A stretch of 64,000 nt of DNA, from contig NC_004193.1 in the NCBI RefSeq assembly GCF_000011245.1, positions 1,404,501 to 1,468,500 of the forward strand. The letters run 5' to 3'. Shown here one piece after another: positions 1 through 8,448 of the stretch (the stretch's first letter is position 1; every line of letters begins with the position of its first letter). This DNA is from Oceanobacillus iheyensis HTE831. GTDB taxonomy: Bacteria; Bacillota; Bacilli; Bacillales; Amphibacillaceae. Position numbers and translations under genes: made by a program. Below the pieces are notes generated by a model, which saw only the letters and a list, made by a program, of their open reading frames with translations, searched no databases and was not told the DNA's origin.

Positions 1-1019
1 TGATCATCATTTTTCTACCTTTATAACCATGTACATATGCATATGCGAGATTATGTCTAGCTTCCCATAGTTGGTTTCTAGCTGCAGTATCAGACTCAAA
101 GGTGATATTTGTACAGTCAAAATCTGAAAATAGTTGTTCTGTGAATGCCATATCTTCTGCAAGACCCGATTTATTCCCATGAAATTCAATAAATAAGGTT
201 GGTTCTATCGAAAGATCTAACTCGCTATACTGATTGACCTGCAAAATAGAATCTTCGTCGACGATCTCCATTCGCGCGATTGGAATACCTGCTTGAAGTA
301 CGGAAACTACTGCTTCAATAGCTTGATGAACGGTAGGGAAGGTAGCTCTTCCAGCAGCAATATGTTCTGGAATACCAAAAACTTTTAAGGTTAGTTCCGT
401 GATGCATCCTAATGTCCCTTCGGAGCCAACAAATAATCCATTTAAATGATATCCAGAAGAAGATTTTGCAGCTTTTGTACCTGTTTGAATCGTGGTGCCG
501 TTTGCGAGGACCACTTCCATTGTCCGTACATTATCTCGCATCGTTCCATATTTTACAGTTAGTGTACCACTGGCATTTGTAGCGGCCATTCCTCCAAGTG
601 TTGCATCCGCTCCTGGATCAACAGGAAAGAATAAACCATACTTTTTCAGTTCCTTTTCTAGTTGCGTACGGGTAACACCTGGTTGCACTCTTACAATTAA
701 ATCCTCTGGATTAATCTCCACGATGTTGTTCATTAGCGAGAAATCTACCGAAATTCCTGGCTGATTTGGAATCACATGTCCTTCTAAACTAGTTCCGACA
801 CCAAAAGGGTAGATTGGTACTTTAAACTGTGAGCAACATCTCGTTATGTGTTGGACATCTGTCGTATCTTTAGGAAATATGACAGCTAATGGCTTATGAG
901 GTGCGTGGTAAGATTCGTCTTTACTATGTTGTTCTAACAGCGTTTCGTTTTGAGTGATTTGTGCTGTTTCTAAATATTTGCTTAATTCTTCTATCAAGGA
1001 AGTAATGGTTGTTTCCATG
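1..1019 (-). CDS. FAD-linked D-lactate dehydrogenase / glycolate oxidase (GlcD-type), 3' end outside window
   Basis: The first 339 residues are present and the C-terminus runs off the left edge. The FAD_binding_4 fold is clear: PFGVGTSLEGH at residues 71-81, GGMAATNASG at 142-151 and GSEGTLG at 198-204 form the nucleotide pocket of the vanillyl-alcohol-oxidase flavoprotein class. The start of the FAD-oxidase C-terminal domain follows (LWEARHNLAYAY near the edge). The family oxidises D-2-hydroxy acids such as D-lactate or glycolate and passes electrons to a membrane acceptor. The GTSLEGH wording is closest to the D-lactate dehydrogenase branch, but substrate cannot be settled from this fragment. 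The start is the ATG preceded by AAAGGAG with good spacing. It is divergent from tatA. Confidence 0.88.
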
Positions 1020-1137
1020 TGGAGCACTCCTTTTTAGTAGTTATAAAATTTTATGTCTGACTTTTTAAATGTATAGCAAAGTGTTTAAAAATATTGAAAA
1101 AAGGTTTATAATATGGACAGGATGGAGGTGATATCCT

Positions 1138-1356
1138 ATGGGTATCGCAAATATAGGTATACCAGGTCTAATCCTAATAATTGTTATCGCTTTAATCATT
1201 TTTGGACCTAAAAAGTTACCTGAAATTGGAAAAGCTGCTGGACAAACTCTACGTGAATTTAAATCTTCTGCGAACAGTATGATGGATGAAGAAGAACAGA
1301 AAGATAAAAAAAATGAAAAGCAGTTGAATCAATCTTCTTCCAATAATAATAAATAG
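1138..1356 (+). CDS. tatA: Sec-independent (twin-arginine) translocase subunit TatA
   Basis: This 72-residue protein is TatA: a short periplasm-facing N-terminus, one membrane helix (about residues 7-21), the [14 protein letters not shown] hinge and amphipathic helix (22-45) and a charged low-complexity tail. TatA oligomers form the conducting part of the Tat pore for folded proteins. No tatC lies next to it, so its receptor partner must be elsewhere. The metallophosphoesterase at 35.7-36.6 kb carries a twin-arginine leader and is a plausible client. The ribosome site GGATGGAGGTGA sits 7-8 bases before the ATG. A strong terminator follows directly, so the gene is monocistronic. Confidence 0.95.
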   Translation: MGIANIGIPGLILIIVIALIIFGPKKLPEIGKAAGQTLREFKSSANSMMDEEEQKDKKNEKQLNQSSSNNNK

Positions 1357-1361
1357 TAGTG

Positions 1362-1402
1362 AAAAAGACGCTTAACAGTAATTGAACTAAGCGTCTTTTT
1401 AT
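1362..1402 (+). terminator. Rho-independent terminator of tatA
   Basis: AAAAAGACGCTTA pairs with TAAGCGTCTTTTT around a 13-base loop. The A-run/T-run symmetry means it can also stop transcripts arriving from the minus-strand gene downstream. Confidence 0.9.
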
Positions 1403-1430
1403 TTGGGAATATTGTTTATAGCGTGTATTT

Positions 1431-3116
1431 TTATGATGGTTGCTGTAGTAACATTGTCATAATTTCATTGGGTTGAACAGGTTTACTAAAGAGATATCCT
1501 TGTCCTTCGTGGCATTGCTGACTTTTCAAGTATTCGAGCTGTTTTTCACTTTCAATTCCTTCAGCAATAATACGGAAGTGCAAATTTTTCCCCATATTAA
1601 TGATTGTATTTGTAATAATTTCTCCATCTCGATCAAGATCATCGATAAATGACTTATCAATTTTTAATGTATCGATAGGAAGTTGTTTTAGATAGCTTAA
1701 CGATGAATAACCTGTCCCAAAATCATCAATAGACACATGCATTCCTAAGCTCTTTAATTCTAAAATGGTCAACATCGAACTTTCTAGATTAAGAATCGTA
1801 CTTTCAGTTATTTCAATCTCAAGATATGAGGCATCTAGCATTGTATCATTGAGTATTTCTTTCACGTCTTGTACAAAGTACTTATCTTTAAATTGTATTG
1901 GAGAAACATTTACGGAAATACGTTGCATGAGTAAGCCTTTTTCCTGCCATGATTTCATCCTTCTACAGACATTTTCTAATATCCACTTTCCGACAGAGAT
2001 AATCATTCCAGATTCCTCTAATTTGGGTATGAATTCATCAGGAGAAACAAAACCAAGCTCTCGGTTATTCCATCGTAGTAACGCTTCTGCACCAACTACT
2101 TTATGACTTTTAAGATTAATAATTGGTTGGTACATAATGCTGAACTCTTCGCGAGCTAGGGCTTCCTTTAATTCTAAATCTATTATATAGCCCCGTTCCA
2201 GAGGTTTTTCCTGATGATGAGCATGTATACAATATCGGTTTCCACCTTTCTTTTTAGCAAGATCCATTGCTTTTCTTGCTTGTTTAATGGAAGTATCTAT
2301 TTCATCATACTTAGAGTGCCCATTCGTATAGGCGGATTTGTAAGGAAAACGAATTCCGATGCTAACCGTTATTGAAATTTGGCTATCTTGTATTTTATAT
2401 GGGATGCGCAACTTATTTACGATACTTTCTGCTTTCGCCATACATTCCTCTTGATTTAATTGTTCTTTTATAATAACAACAAATTCATCTCCATCTTTAC
2501 GAAACAGAAAGTTATCTTTCGTTTGGAAGTTTTGCAATCGTTCTGCTACCATTCTAATAACTTTATCTGCAATACGTTTACCGAAAGCTTCATTAATTTG
2601 TTTGAATCGATCTAAAGAAATATATAATATGGCCTTTGTATTATTGATATCTATTTGTTGTTCGTCTATCCAATGATAAAGTTGATTCTGATTCGGTAAC
2701 TTCGTTAAATAATCCGTAAATGCAATTCCTTCGATATACTCTTCATAATGTTTTCTTGCAGTAATATCATAGTAAGTTGTTATCGTTTTATCTGGATTTC
2801 CATCTTGATCATAATAAGGTACCATCGATGCTTCAAACCAACAAGTGGTATCATCTTTTGTTTGGATTTGAATTTCCTCTTTCCAAACAGCTTTTTTATT
2901 TTGTTCTCTTACGATATGTAGGGGGAAAGGTGACTTTAGTATTCTATTAAACGGTTTGCCAAATATGTCTTCTTCGGTGTAATTTAGACGCTTGCAGAAA
3001 GAATCATTCGCATATATTAAATTCCCATTCACATCTATGATGGAAAACATAGTTGTCTGATTTATTGCGGATTGTACCCTACTATCAGTTAAATAATGTT
3101 TTCTTTTTTCATTCAT
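1431..3116 (-). CDS. PAS-GGDEF-EAL cyclic-di-GMP protein
   Basis: About 561 residues. An N-terminal PAS domain (about 20-120) is followed by a GGDEF domain (about 140-300) and an EAL domain (about 315-560). The GGDEF signature is altered to DGDEF and no RxxD inhibitory site is seen upstream, so cyclase activity is doubtful. The EAL domain keeps its metal and catalytic motifs: EALLRW, SVNVSP, EITES, DDFGTGYSSL, KIDKSF, AEGIE and GQGYLFSKP, so c-di-GMP phosphodiesterase activity is the better prediction. No membrane segment is visible, so it is probably cytosolic with PAS-sensed input. I chose the ATG that has GCGAGG upstream at proper spacing. An in-frame ATG 30 bases earlier has no ribosome site. 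Confidence 0.9.
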   Translation of the reverse strand: MNEKRKHYLTDSRVQSAINQTTMFSIIDVNGNLIYANDSFCKRLNYTEEDIFGKPFNRILKSPFPLHIVREQNKKAVWKEEIQIQTKDDTTCWFEASMVPYYDQDGNPDKTITTYYDITARKHYEEYIEGIAFTDYLTKLPNQNQLYHWIDEQQIDINNTKAILYISLDRFKQINEAFGKRIADKVIRMVAERLQNFQTKDNFLFRKDGDEFVVIIKEQLNQEECMAKAESIVNKLRIPYKIQDSQISITVSIGIRFPYKSAYTNGHSKYDEIDTSIKQARKAMDLAKKKGGNRYCIHAHHQEKPLERGYIIDLELKEALAREEFSIMYQPIINLKSHKVVGAEALLRWNNRELGFVSPDEFIPKLEESGMIISVGKWILENVCRRMKSWQEKGLLMQRISVNVSPIQFKDKYFVQDVKEILNDTMLDASYLEIEITESTILNLESSMLTILELKSLGMHVSIDDFGTGYSSLSYLKQLPIDTLKIDKSFIDDLDRDGEIITNTIINMGKNLHFRIIAEGIESEKQLEYLKSQQCHEGQGYLFSKPVQPNEIMTMLLQQPS

Positions 3117-3464
3117 GAAGAATACCTCGCTTATGTATATGTACACTCTATTTTACTAGATTTGATTCTGCATAGCTATGGAAATTGACGAAAAATATGA
3201 AATATTTTCATGTATAGGTTAGAACATTTTTAATTGAGGGAGATAGAATTTCTCGATGTTTTTGCGGGACGTACAAGTTTGAAGATAGAGTTTTACTCTT
3301 ATATAGAGGGGGGAGGACGAGATAAGACTAACTCAGTAAAGTGCTTTCTTTTCTGAGTTAGCTAAATCGATGTCCATGGAAAGATCATATTAGTTAGCAC
3401 AGCATCCTGCTTCTAGAGATCCTATTAAATACTCTCTATTACCATTATCAACAAGTCTATTTGG
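3117..3464. other. Intergenic stretch with one unexplained hairpin
   Basis: No gene is visible in about 350 bases. CTAACTCAG at 3328-3336 pairs with CTGAGTTAG at 3353-3361 around a 16-base loop. There is no T-run after it, so it is not a standard terminator. A G-rich patch precedes it at 3307-3317. Confidence 0.5.
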
Positions 3465-4073
3465 TTATTCTGTTTTTTCTGGCTCTCCGTAGTCTTGTCC
3501 TTTGGTATCTACAGTTATTTCCTTAATGGTTGGAACTTCTTGTCCAGAAGTTCCTTGTTCCACAATGTTATCTACCGTTTCCATGCCTTCAATGACTTTT
3601 CCGAACCCTGCATAATCTTTATCAAGATGGTCGGCTTTGTCTAAAACAATAAAAAATTGAGATCCTGCCGAATCAGGATGTTGACTTCTAGCCATTGAAA
3701 GGACACCACGTTCGTGGATTAAATCATTTTCAAATCCATTCGAAGTGAATTCTCCTGGGATAGAATATCCGGGTCCTCCAGTTCCATTTCCTTCAGGATC
3801 GCCACCTTGGATAACAAATTCGGGGACAATCCGGTGGAAAGTTAATCCATCATAAAAGCCATCTTCAATTAGAGAAATAAAATTAGTTACTGTGTTAGGA
3901 GCAATTTCAGGATAAAGTTCCACAGTAATAGTTTGTTTATTATCCATCGTAATAGTAGCTATCGGATTATCCTCCGATTGAGTTTCTTCGCTCGGTGTTT
4001 CTTCGGTATCAGCGCATGCTGATAAAAGAAGAGTTATCATTAGCATTAGTATAAATAGATATCTTTGCTTCAT
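3465..4073 (-). CDS. Lipoprotein peptidyl-prolyl cis-trans isomerase (cyclophilin type)
   Basis: 202 residues with a lipoprotein signal (hydrophobic 5-17, lipobox LLSAC), a short acidic linker, then a full cyclophilin domain (about 40-195). Diagnostic stretches are FHRIVPEFVIQGGDP, GTGGPGYSIPGEF and GVLSMARSQHPDSAGSQFF, which include the catalytic Arg and Phe residues. It should be anchored on the outer face of the membrane and assist folding of secreted proteins, unlike the cytosolic PpiB of B. subtilis. The start has AAAGGAG at 7 bases. The leader (4074-4150) holds a second very strong TAAGGAGGTGA on the same strand, with only very short ORFs after it. Confidence 0.93.
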   Translation of the reverse strand: MKQRYLFILMLMITLLLSACADTEETPSEETQSEDNPIATITMDNKQTITVELYPEIAPNTVTNFISLIEDGFYDGLTFHRIVPEFVIQGGDPEGNGTGGPGYSIPGEFTSNGFENDLIHERGVLSMARSQHPDSAGSQFFIVLDKADHLDKDYAGFGKVIEGMETVDNIVEQGTSGQEVPTIKEITVDTKGQDYGEPEKTE

Positions 4074-4323
4074 TTTAGTTCTCCTTTGTTTTTAATCACG
4101 GTGAGGACTTGTCCATAAAACTTCGATTTCACCTCCTTAGACAGAGAAGTGAAATGTGTGAAGAAGACGCTAACACGGAGATAAATATAGCTTCATATTA
4201 GTGCATCGTCCCACTTTAATGTCATTATAGCATGAATTTACATGATTGGAATTCAGAATGTGCATTAGTTTATCCCGCATGTATCGGACAGTATTACATG
4301 ACAAAATGAAGGTTCCCTTTATA

Positions 4324-5574
4324 TTAAGCGTAGTGCCCGCCAATTTTTTTGCTTCGTTCTATAGTGATCCCAGCTTGGGTATAACTGGATGCACGCAGAA
4401 TGGCGGTGGATCCATATTTATCGCGGATTGCATCCATGACATATCCAATATCATTTTTTTTCGTACGATCTTCAAATAAGTCCAACTGTGTTTCCTGCTT
4501 ATCTTTAAGGTTGGTTAGTGTGACATATACATGACGAACCATACTTTTACCATCGTAAAATTTATTAAATAATTGCATGCAAATATCGTAAACATCTAAG
4601 GTAATATTTGTTGGAAGATCAATGGATTGTGATCGAGAAAATCCTCCGCCAGTTTCTTTTGAATAAGAAATCCCTAAATGAATGGTTCTACCTGATTTAT
4701 TTGCTGTACGAGCTCTTCGACATACTTCTTCACAGAGGTCGAGAATACAATAAGGAATATCTTCTTTTGTATAATCACGTAGCAAAGATATACCATGCCC
4801 AAAGCCTTTTTGTTCTTGTTTTGAAAAATCACCGAACACAGGGCTTAAATCGATTCCCCATGCGTGCCAATAAAGTTGCTCTCCCATTACTCCGAATCGT
4901 TTTTTTAAATGGTCAAGATTATAATTCGCAAGCTGGCCTAACGTAATAATGCCCATTCGGTTCAAATTTCGCTTCATTCTTCTGCCGATTCCCCAGATAG
5001 ATTCAATCGGGTGTGGCCAAAGCTTTTCTTTCACATCTTCATACGTACATTCCGCAATTCCTTGTTTTTTTGCATGAAGATCCATGACAACTTTTGCTAA
5101 AAATTTATTATCACCAATTCCAACGGAACAAGTAATACCAAAGGAATCTAAAATATCAGCTTTAATTTTTTCAGCAATTTCTTCTCGGGTTCCAAATAAG
5201 TGTTGTAAACCATTAACTGTAATCCATACTTCATCGACCGAATAAGGATGAATTGCCTCTATAGGTGCATATTGCTGTAGTAAATCAGTAATTTGCAAAG
5301 ACATGTGTATATAGTCTGCCATATGGGCAGGGACAATATGAATTTCCGGGTCATCTGGCAATTCAAAATAACGACTGACATTACTTATTCCATAACGTCG
5401 CTTTAACTCAGGAGAAGCGGCGAGCACAATGCTTCCCGATCGGTTGGGGTCGCCAACAACAGCAAGCATTACTTTCATCGGATCTAATCCGAGTTTGACT
5501 GCTTCTACACTCGCATAGAATGAACGCATGTCAATACATAGAACATCATTACGTGGATAACTGGAATAATCCAT
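4324..5574 (-). CDS. uvrX: Y-family DNA polymerase, UvrX/YqjW type
   Basis: About 416 residues. The palm begins with DMRSFYASVEAV (first catalytic Asp at residue 15). The second catalytic pair is in SVDEVWITV (about 105-113). A helix-hairpin-helix segment (IWGIGRRMKRNLNRMGI) and a little-finger domain follow. This layout is the UvrX/YqjW branch of translesion polymerases, implicated in UV-damage bypass. The start is the ATG 8 bases after AAAGGG. A GTG three codons earlier abuts the ribosome site and is rejected. A LexA box lies about 20 bases upstream, so it is an SOS gene. The YolD-like partner found beside many relatives is absent. Confidence 0.92.
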   Translation of the reverse strand: MDYSSYPRNDVLCIDMRSFYASVEAVKLGLDPMKVMLAVVGDPNRSGSIVLAASPELKRRYGISNVSRYFELPDDPEIHIVPAHMADYIHMSLQITDLLQQYAPIEAIHPYSVDEVWITVNGLQHLFGTREEIAEKIKADILDSFGITCSVGIGDNKFLAKVVMDLHAKKQGIAECTYEDVKEKLWPHPIESIWGIGRRMKRNLNRMGIITLGQLANYNLDHLKKRFGVMGEQLYWHAWGIDLSPVFGDFSKQEQKGFGHGISLLRDYTKEDIPYCILDLCEEVCRRARTANKSGRTIHLGISYSKETGGGFSRSQSIDLPTNITLDVYDICMQLFNKFYDGKSMVRHVYVTLTNLKDKQETQLDLFEDRTKKNDIGYVMDAIRDKYGSTAILRASSYTQAGITIERSKKIGGHYA

Positions 5575-5592
5575 ATTTATCACCCTTTCATA

Positions 5593-5606
5593 AGAACGTA
5601 TGTTCT
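5593..5606. promoter_or_regulatory. LexA (DinR) SOS box of the Y-family polymerase
   Basis: AGAACGTATGTTCT fits the Gram-positive SOS consensus GAAC-RNRY-GTTC exactly at the eight half-site bases and the spacer. It is centred about 25 bases before the uvrX start codon, where bound LexA would block transcription. Confidence 0.9.
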
Positions 5607-5708
5607 ATTATATGTAGAACAGTAAAAAATAACAATGGAAATTTGTTACAGGATAACTGCAAGCAAGAACATAGGCAAGCGAAGTATATTTCTGAAGCAG
5701 GTTCATAG

Positions 5709-5734
5709 GCCAATCATTCGGATTGGTCTTTTTG
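5709..5734 (+). terminator. Orphan plus-strand terminator
   Basis: GGCCAATC - ATTCG - GATTGGTC is followed by TTTTTG. No recognised plus-strand gene lies upstream: the region to 5575 is the uvrX promoter on the other strand. Either a short transcript divergent from uvrX ends here or the hairpin is a relic. Confidence 0.65.
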
Positions 5735-5810
5735 TCTCAACATCACCAGGCGATGCTGATTGAGGTATTTAATTATATACAGCACACAAATTAAAATATT
5801 GCTGCGCAAT

Positions 5811-5838
5811 AAAAAAAGGATGCAGGAAGCATCCTTCA
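5811..5838 (-). terminator. Terminator of the YjcZ-type gene
   Basis: GAAGGATGC and GCATCCTTTTTTT pair around a short loop and end in a T-run when read on the minus strand, 55-80 bases past the 31-codon gene. Confidence 0.85.
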
Positions 5839-5892
5839 ATCCGATACATACGAGAGGAGGAAAGAAATTTTAATCATGAAGAGGGGTTAATT

Positions 5893-5988
5893 TTAGTTCC
5901 AGTAAGAGCCGCCGACTATGATAAGCAAAATAAACAACACTACTAAAAAAGTAAAGCCAAATTCACCACGTTTTTCATATTCGCTCAT
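5893..5988 (-). CDS. YjcZ-family sporulation micro-protein
   Basis: A 31-residue ORF: a charged N-terminus (MSEYEKRGEFGF), one membrane helix rich in F, L, V and I (about 11-25), then GGSYWN. Small proteins of this form, a G-rich or charged head plus the FxLLVVLFILLIIVG-like helix, make up the YjcZ/SscA-like group, which is tied to spore formation in Bacillus. GGAGGTGG precedes the ATG by 5-6 bases, and a terminator follows. A second member is at 30.0 kb. The function of this copy is inferred only from family resemblance. Confidence 0.82.
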   Translation of the reverse strand: MSEYEKRGEFGFTFLVVLFILLIIVGGSYWN

Positions 5989-6215
5989 ACTTACCACCTC
6001 CTACGATATATGACTATTATATGTGTGGAAATAAGAACAGGGAGGGCCGATGAACTAGTCGTGAACATAAAATCACAAGAAAAATGTAGACGATTCATTC
6101 AATGACATATGAATTACGGCACGTATATATGTTTACGATTAAAAAGGAATCTCGTTCGTTTCTGTAGAAATATAAATATTAGATATAGTTCAACTTGAGA
6201 ACAGGGGTGAGAGTA

Positions 6216-7586
6216 TTGAAAGAGCTTATAACATATATCAGTAAACAAGAAAAATGGGCAGGGGGGATACTTGGTTTAAGTGTACGATCTGCGGATACGG
6301 GGGATATTTATTTTAGTCATAATGGAGATATACGTCTTCATCCTGCATCAAATATGAAAATCCTAACTGCTGTAGCTGCTTTAAAAATATTAGGGCCCGG
6401 CTATAGATTTACCACGGAGATAAGGTTAGAAGGGAAACTTGTTGGAGATGTGTGGGAAGGAGATGTCTATATTGTCGGAAAAGGCGATCCTACATTGCAA
6501 TTGAATGATTATCAGAGGTTTGCAACTATACTCCATAAGTATGGTATCAGAAAAATTACAGGTAGTATTATTGCGGATGATACATGGTACGATGACATAC
6601 GTTTATCGGAGGATTTAATTTGGTCGGATGCACAATATTATTATGGAGCGGAAGTATCAGCATTAACACTATCTCCTGATAAGGATTATGATACTGGGTC
6701 TGTAAAAATTATTATTAAACCAGGTCAATTAGGTGATCCTCCTGAGTATCAACTGTATCCTAATACATCTTATGTCATGATAGAGAATCATGCAGTTACC
6801 GTAGATCACGCTGAGGAAGAAGAATTGTGCATTACTAGAGAACATAATGGTAATCGTATTTATATAAAAGGGAAAATCGGTATTAATCAAGACATAAGGA
6901 AAGAGTGGATGGCTGTATGGGGAGTGACAGATTATGTAGTAAATACATTTGTGCAAGCATTAAATGAAACGGGGATAACTATAAAGGATAAATCTAAAAC
7001 AGGAAGGTCCGTTCCAAGCGGTACAGCGTGTATACATGTACATTCTTCTCCTACATTAGCAGAGATCTTAATCCCATTTATGAAACTAAGTAATAATGGA
7101 ATTGGGGAAATGCTTGTAAAAGAAATGGGACGTTTTGTATATGAAGAAGGTACGTGGGAAGCGGGATTGAAGGTAATGAAAGAACAAATTCAGTCCTATG
7201 GAGTAAATATGAAGACGTTGCAAATAAAGGATGGTTCCGGAATCTCGCACAATAATTTGTTACCCGCAAATGAATTGACCCATTTATTACATTGTATTCA
7301 AACGGAAGAATGGTTTCCTTTGTTGTTAGATACTTTACCATTAGCGGGCGAGCAGAATCGAATGGTCGGTGGGACTTTACGAGAACGAATGAAGGGGCTC
7401 TCTGTTAAAGCAAAGACTGGAACAATAGAAGGGGTAAGTACTTTATCTGGGTACATCAAAATGGAAACGGACCAAAGGGTGATCTTCTCCATTTTGTTGA
7501 ATAATTTAATTGATGGAGAAATAGGTAAAGAGATTGAGGATGAAATAGTCACTTACTTACATGAACATGAATTAGCAAAGGTATAG
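6216..7586 (+). CDS. dacC: D-alanyl-D-alanine carboxypeptidase, peptidase S13 (DacC/PBP4a type)
   Basis: 456 residues. The three penicillin-binding motifs are present: SxxK as S45-N-M-K48, SxN as S292-N-N294, and KTG at 400-402. The wide gap between the first two is typical of class C low-molecular-weight PBPs such as B. subtilis PBP4a, which carry an extra inserted domain. The enzyme should trim D-Ala from peptidoglycan stem peptides. I chose the TTG five bases after AGGGGTGA; an in-frame TTG seven codons upstream has no ribosome site. Oddly, no signal peptide or membrane helix is seen from either start, although B. subtilis DacC is exported. Confidence 0.9.
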   Translation: MKELITYISKQEKWAGGILGLSVRSADTGDIYFSHNGDIRLHPASNMKILTAVAALKILGPGYRFTTEIRLEGKLVGDVWEGDVYIVGKGDPTLQLNDYQRFATILHKYGIRKITGSIIADDTWYDDIRLSEDLIWSDAQYYYGAEVSALTLSPDKDYDTGSVKIIIKPGQLGDPPEYQLYPNTSYVMIENHAVTVDHAEEEELCITREHNGNRIYIKGKIGINQDIRKEWMAVWGVTDYVVNTFVQALNETGITIKDKSKTGRSVPSGTACIHVHSSPTLAEILIPFMKLSNNGIGEMLVKEMGRFVYEEGTWEAGLKVMKEQIQSYGVNMKTLQIKDGSGISHNNLLPANELTHLLHCIQTEEWFPLLLDTLPLAGEQNRMVGGTLRERMKGLSVKAKTGTIEGVSTLSGYIKMETDQRVIFSILLNNLIDGEIGKEIEDEIVTYLHEHELAKV

Positions 7587-7827
7587 TGTTTAAATTTACC
7601 ACTGTGTCAGTATATGCCTGGTCGGTACAAGGACTTTAGTTTAATCCTCCGTGGGACTAACTTTCAAAGCTGGAAACGAATGCCTAGCTTTATGCATAGT
7701 TTCACTTTATTAAAGAAATAATTTTCCACTACTTTACCATAGTTTTACCACATTTCGGTGATAAGGTATAGATGTAGGATGCTAGATGTCCTCTTTAAGA
7801 ATGTCAAAAAAAATAAGGAGAATGAAC
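7587..7827. other. Intergenic stretch
   Basis: There are 240 bases between dacC and the Spx-like gene. No terminator, RNA or small ORF with a ribosome site could be supported. Confidence 0.4.
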
Positions 7828-8235
7828 ATGACAGTCAATATATACGGAGCATCTTGTTCATCAACCAGAAAAGCTCGACAGTGGTTTAAAAAACACGGAA
7901 TAGCTTATAAAGAAAGAAATATATTAAGACAACCGTTAACAATTAATGAATTACAAGAAATCTTACGAATGACGGTAGAAGGAACAGATGAGATTATTTC
8001 TACACGCTCAAAAATATTTAAGGAACTTAATTTAAATTTAGACGAATTACCATTACAAAAATTATTAGAATTAATACACGAACACCCTAGGTTATTAAAA
8101 AGTCCGATATTAATGGATGAAAAACGTTTTCAAGTAGGCTATCATGAAGACGATATACGACAATTTCTTCCAAGAAAAACAAGAGAACACTTGTGGTTAC
8201 AGTGGAAATTAGATCTAGGTCTCGTGAAAGGTTAA
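7828..8235 (+). CDS. Spx-family (ArsC-like) transcriptional regulator lacking the CXXC switch
   Basis: 135 residues matching Spx over its length: a thioredoxin/ArsC-like core, the RMTVEGTDEIISTRS segment that in Spx contacts the RNA polymerase alpha C-terminal domain (the conserved Gly is present), HPRLLKSPI, and GYHEDDIRQFLPRKTRE at the end. In canonical Spx, Cys10 and Cys13 form the disulfide redox switch. Here the site reads C10-S-S-T13, so only one cysteine is left. It is therefore an Spx paralogue with altered or no disulfide sensing. The start is the ATG 7 bases after AAGGAG; an in-frame ATG 42 bases earlier lacks a ribosome site. A terminator follows. Confidence 0.92.
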   Translation: MTVNIYGASCSSTRKARQWFKKHGIAYKERNILRQPLTINELQEILRMTVEGTDEIISTRSKIFKELNLNLDELPLQKLLELIHEHPRLLKSPILMDEKRFQVGYHEDDIRQFLPRKTREHLWLQWKLDLGLVKG

Positions 8236-8245
8236 TATGTAGACG

Positions 8246-8289
8246 AAAAAGGGATGAAGAATCGTTAAGCGGTTTTTCATCCCTTTTTA
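8246..8289. terminator. Bidirectional terminator after the Spx-like gene
   Basis: AAAAAGGGATGA pairs with TCATCCCTTTTT around an 18-20-base loop. Confidence 0.9.
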
Positions 8290-8448
8290 TCCTATATAAC
8301 AAGATTGAATTATTTCCATTTCCTAAAACAAATTCTTCTTTATGGGTGTCGAATCCGAAAAAAGATTTGAAAAAATTATCGAATTAGGCTTACAATAGTG
8401 AAGAGTGCAACTAGATATCTACATATAGTCTAAATTAGGAGCGGGAAG

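Noticed and set aside
492..764. Long open frame on the plus strand inside the FAD-linked oxidase gene
   Set aside because: It is a shadow of the minus-strand gene, whose cofactor motifs are clear. No ribosome site.
4084..4140. Second strong ribosome site with tiny ORFs upstream of the cyclophilin gene
   Set aside because: The candidate starts are too near or too far from the site and the peptides (6 or 20 residues) show nothing recognisable. It is kept only as a remark in the gene entry.
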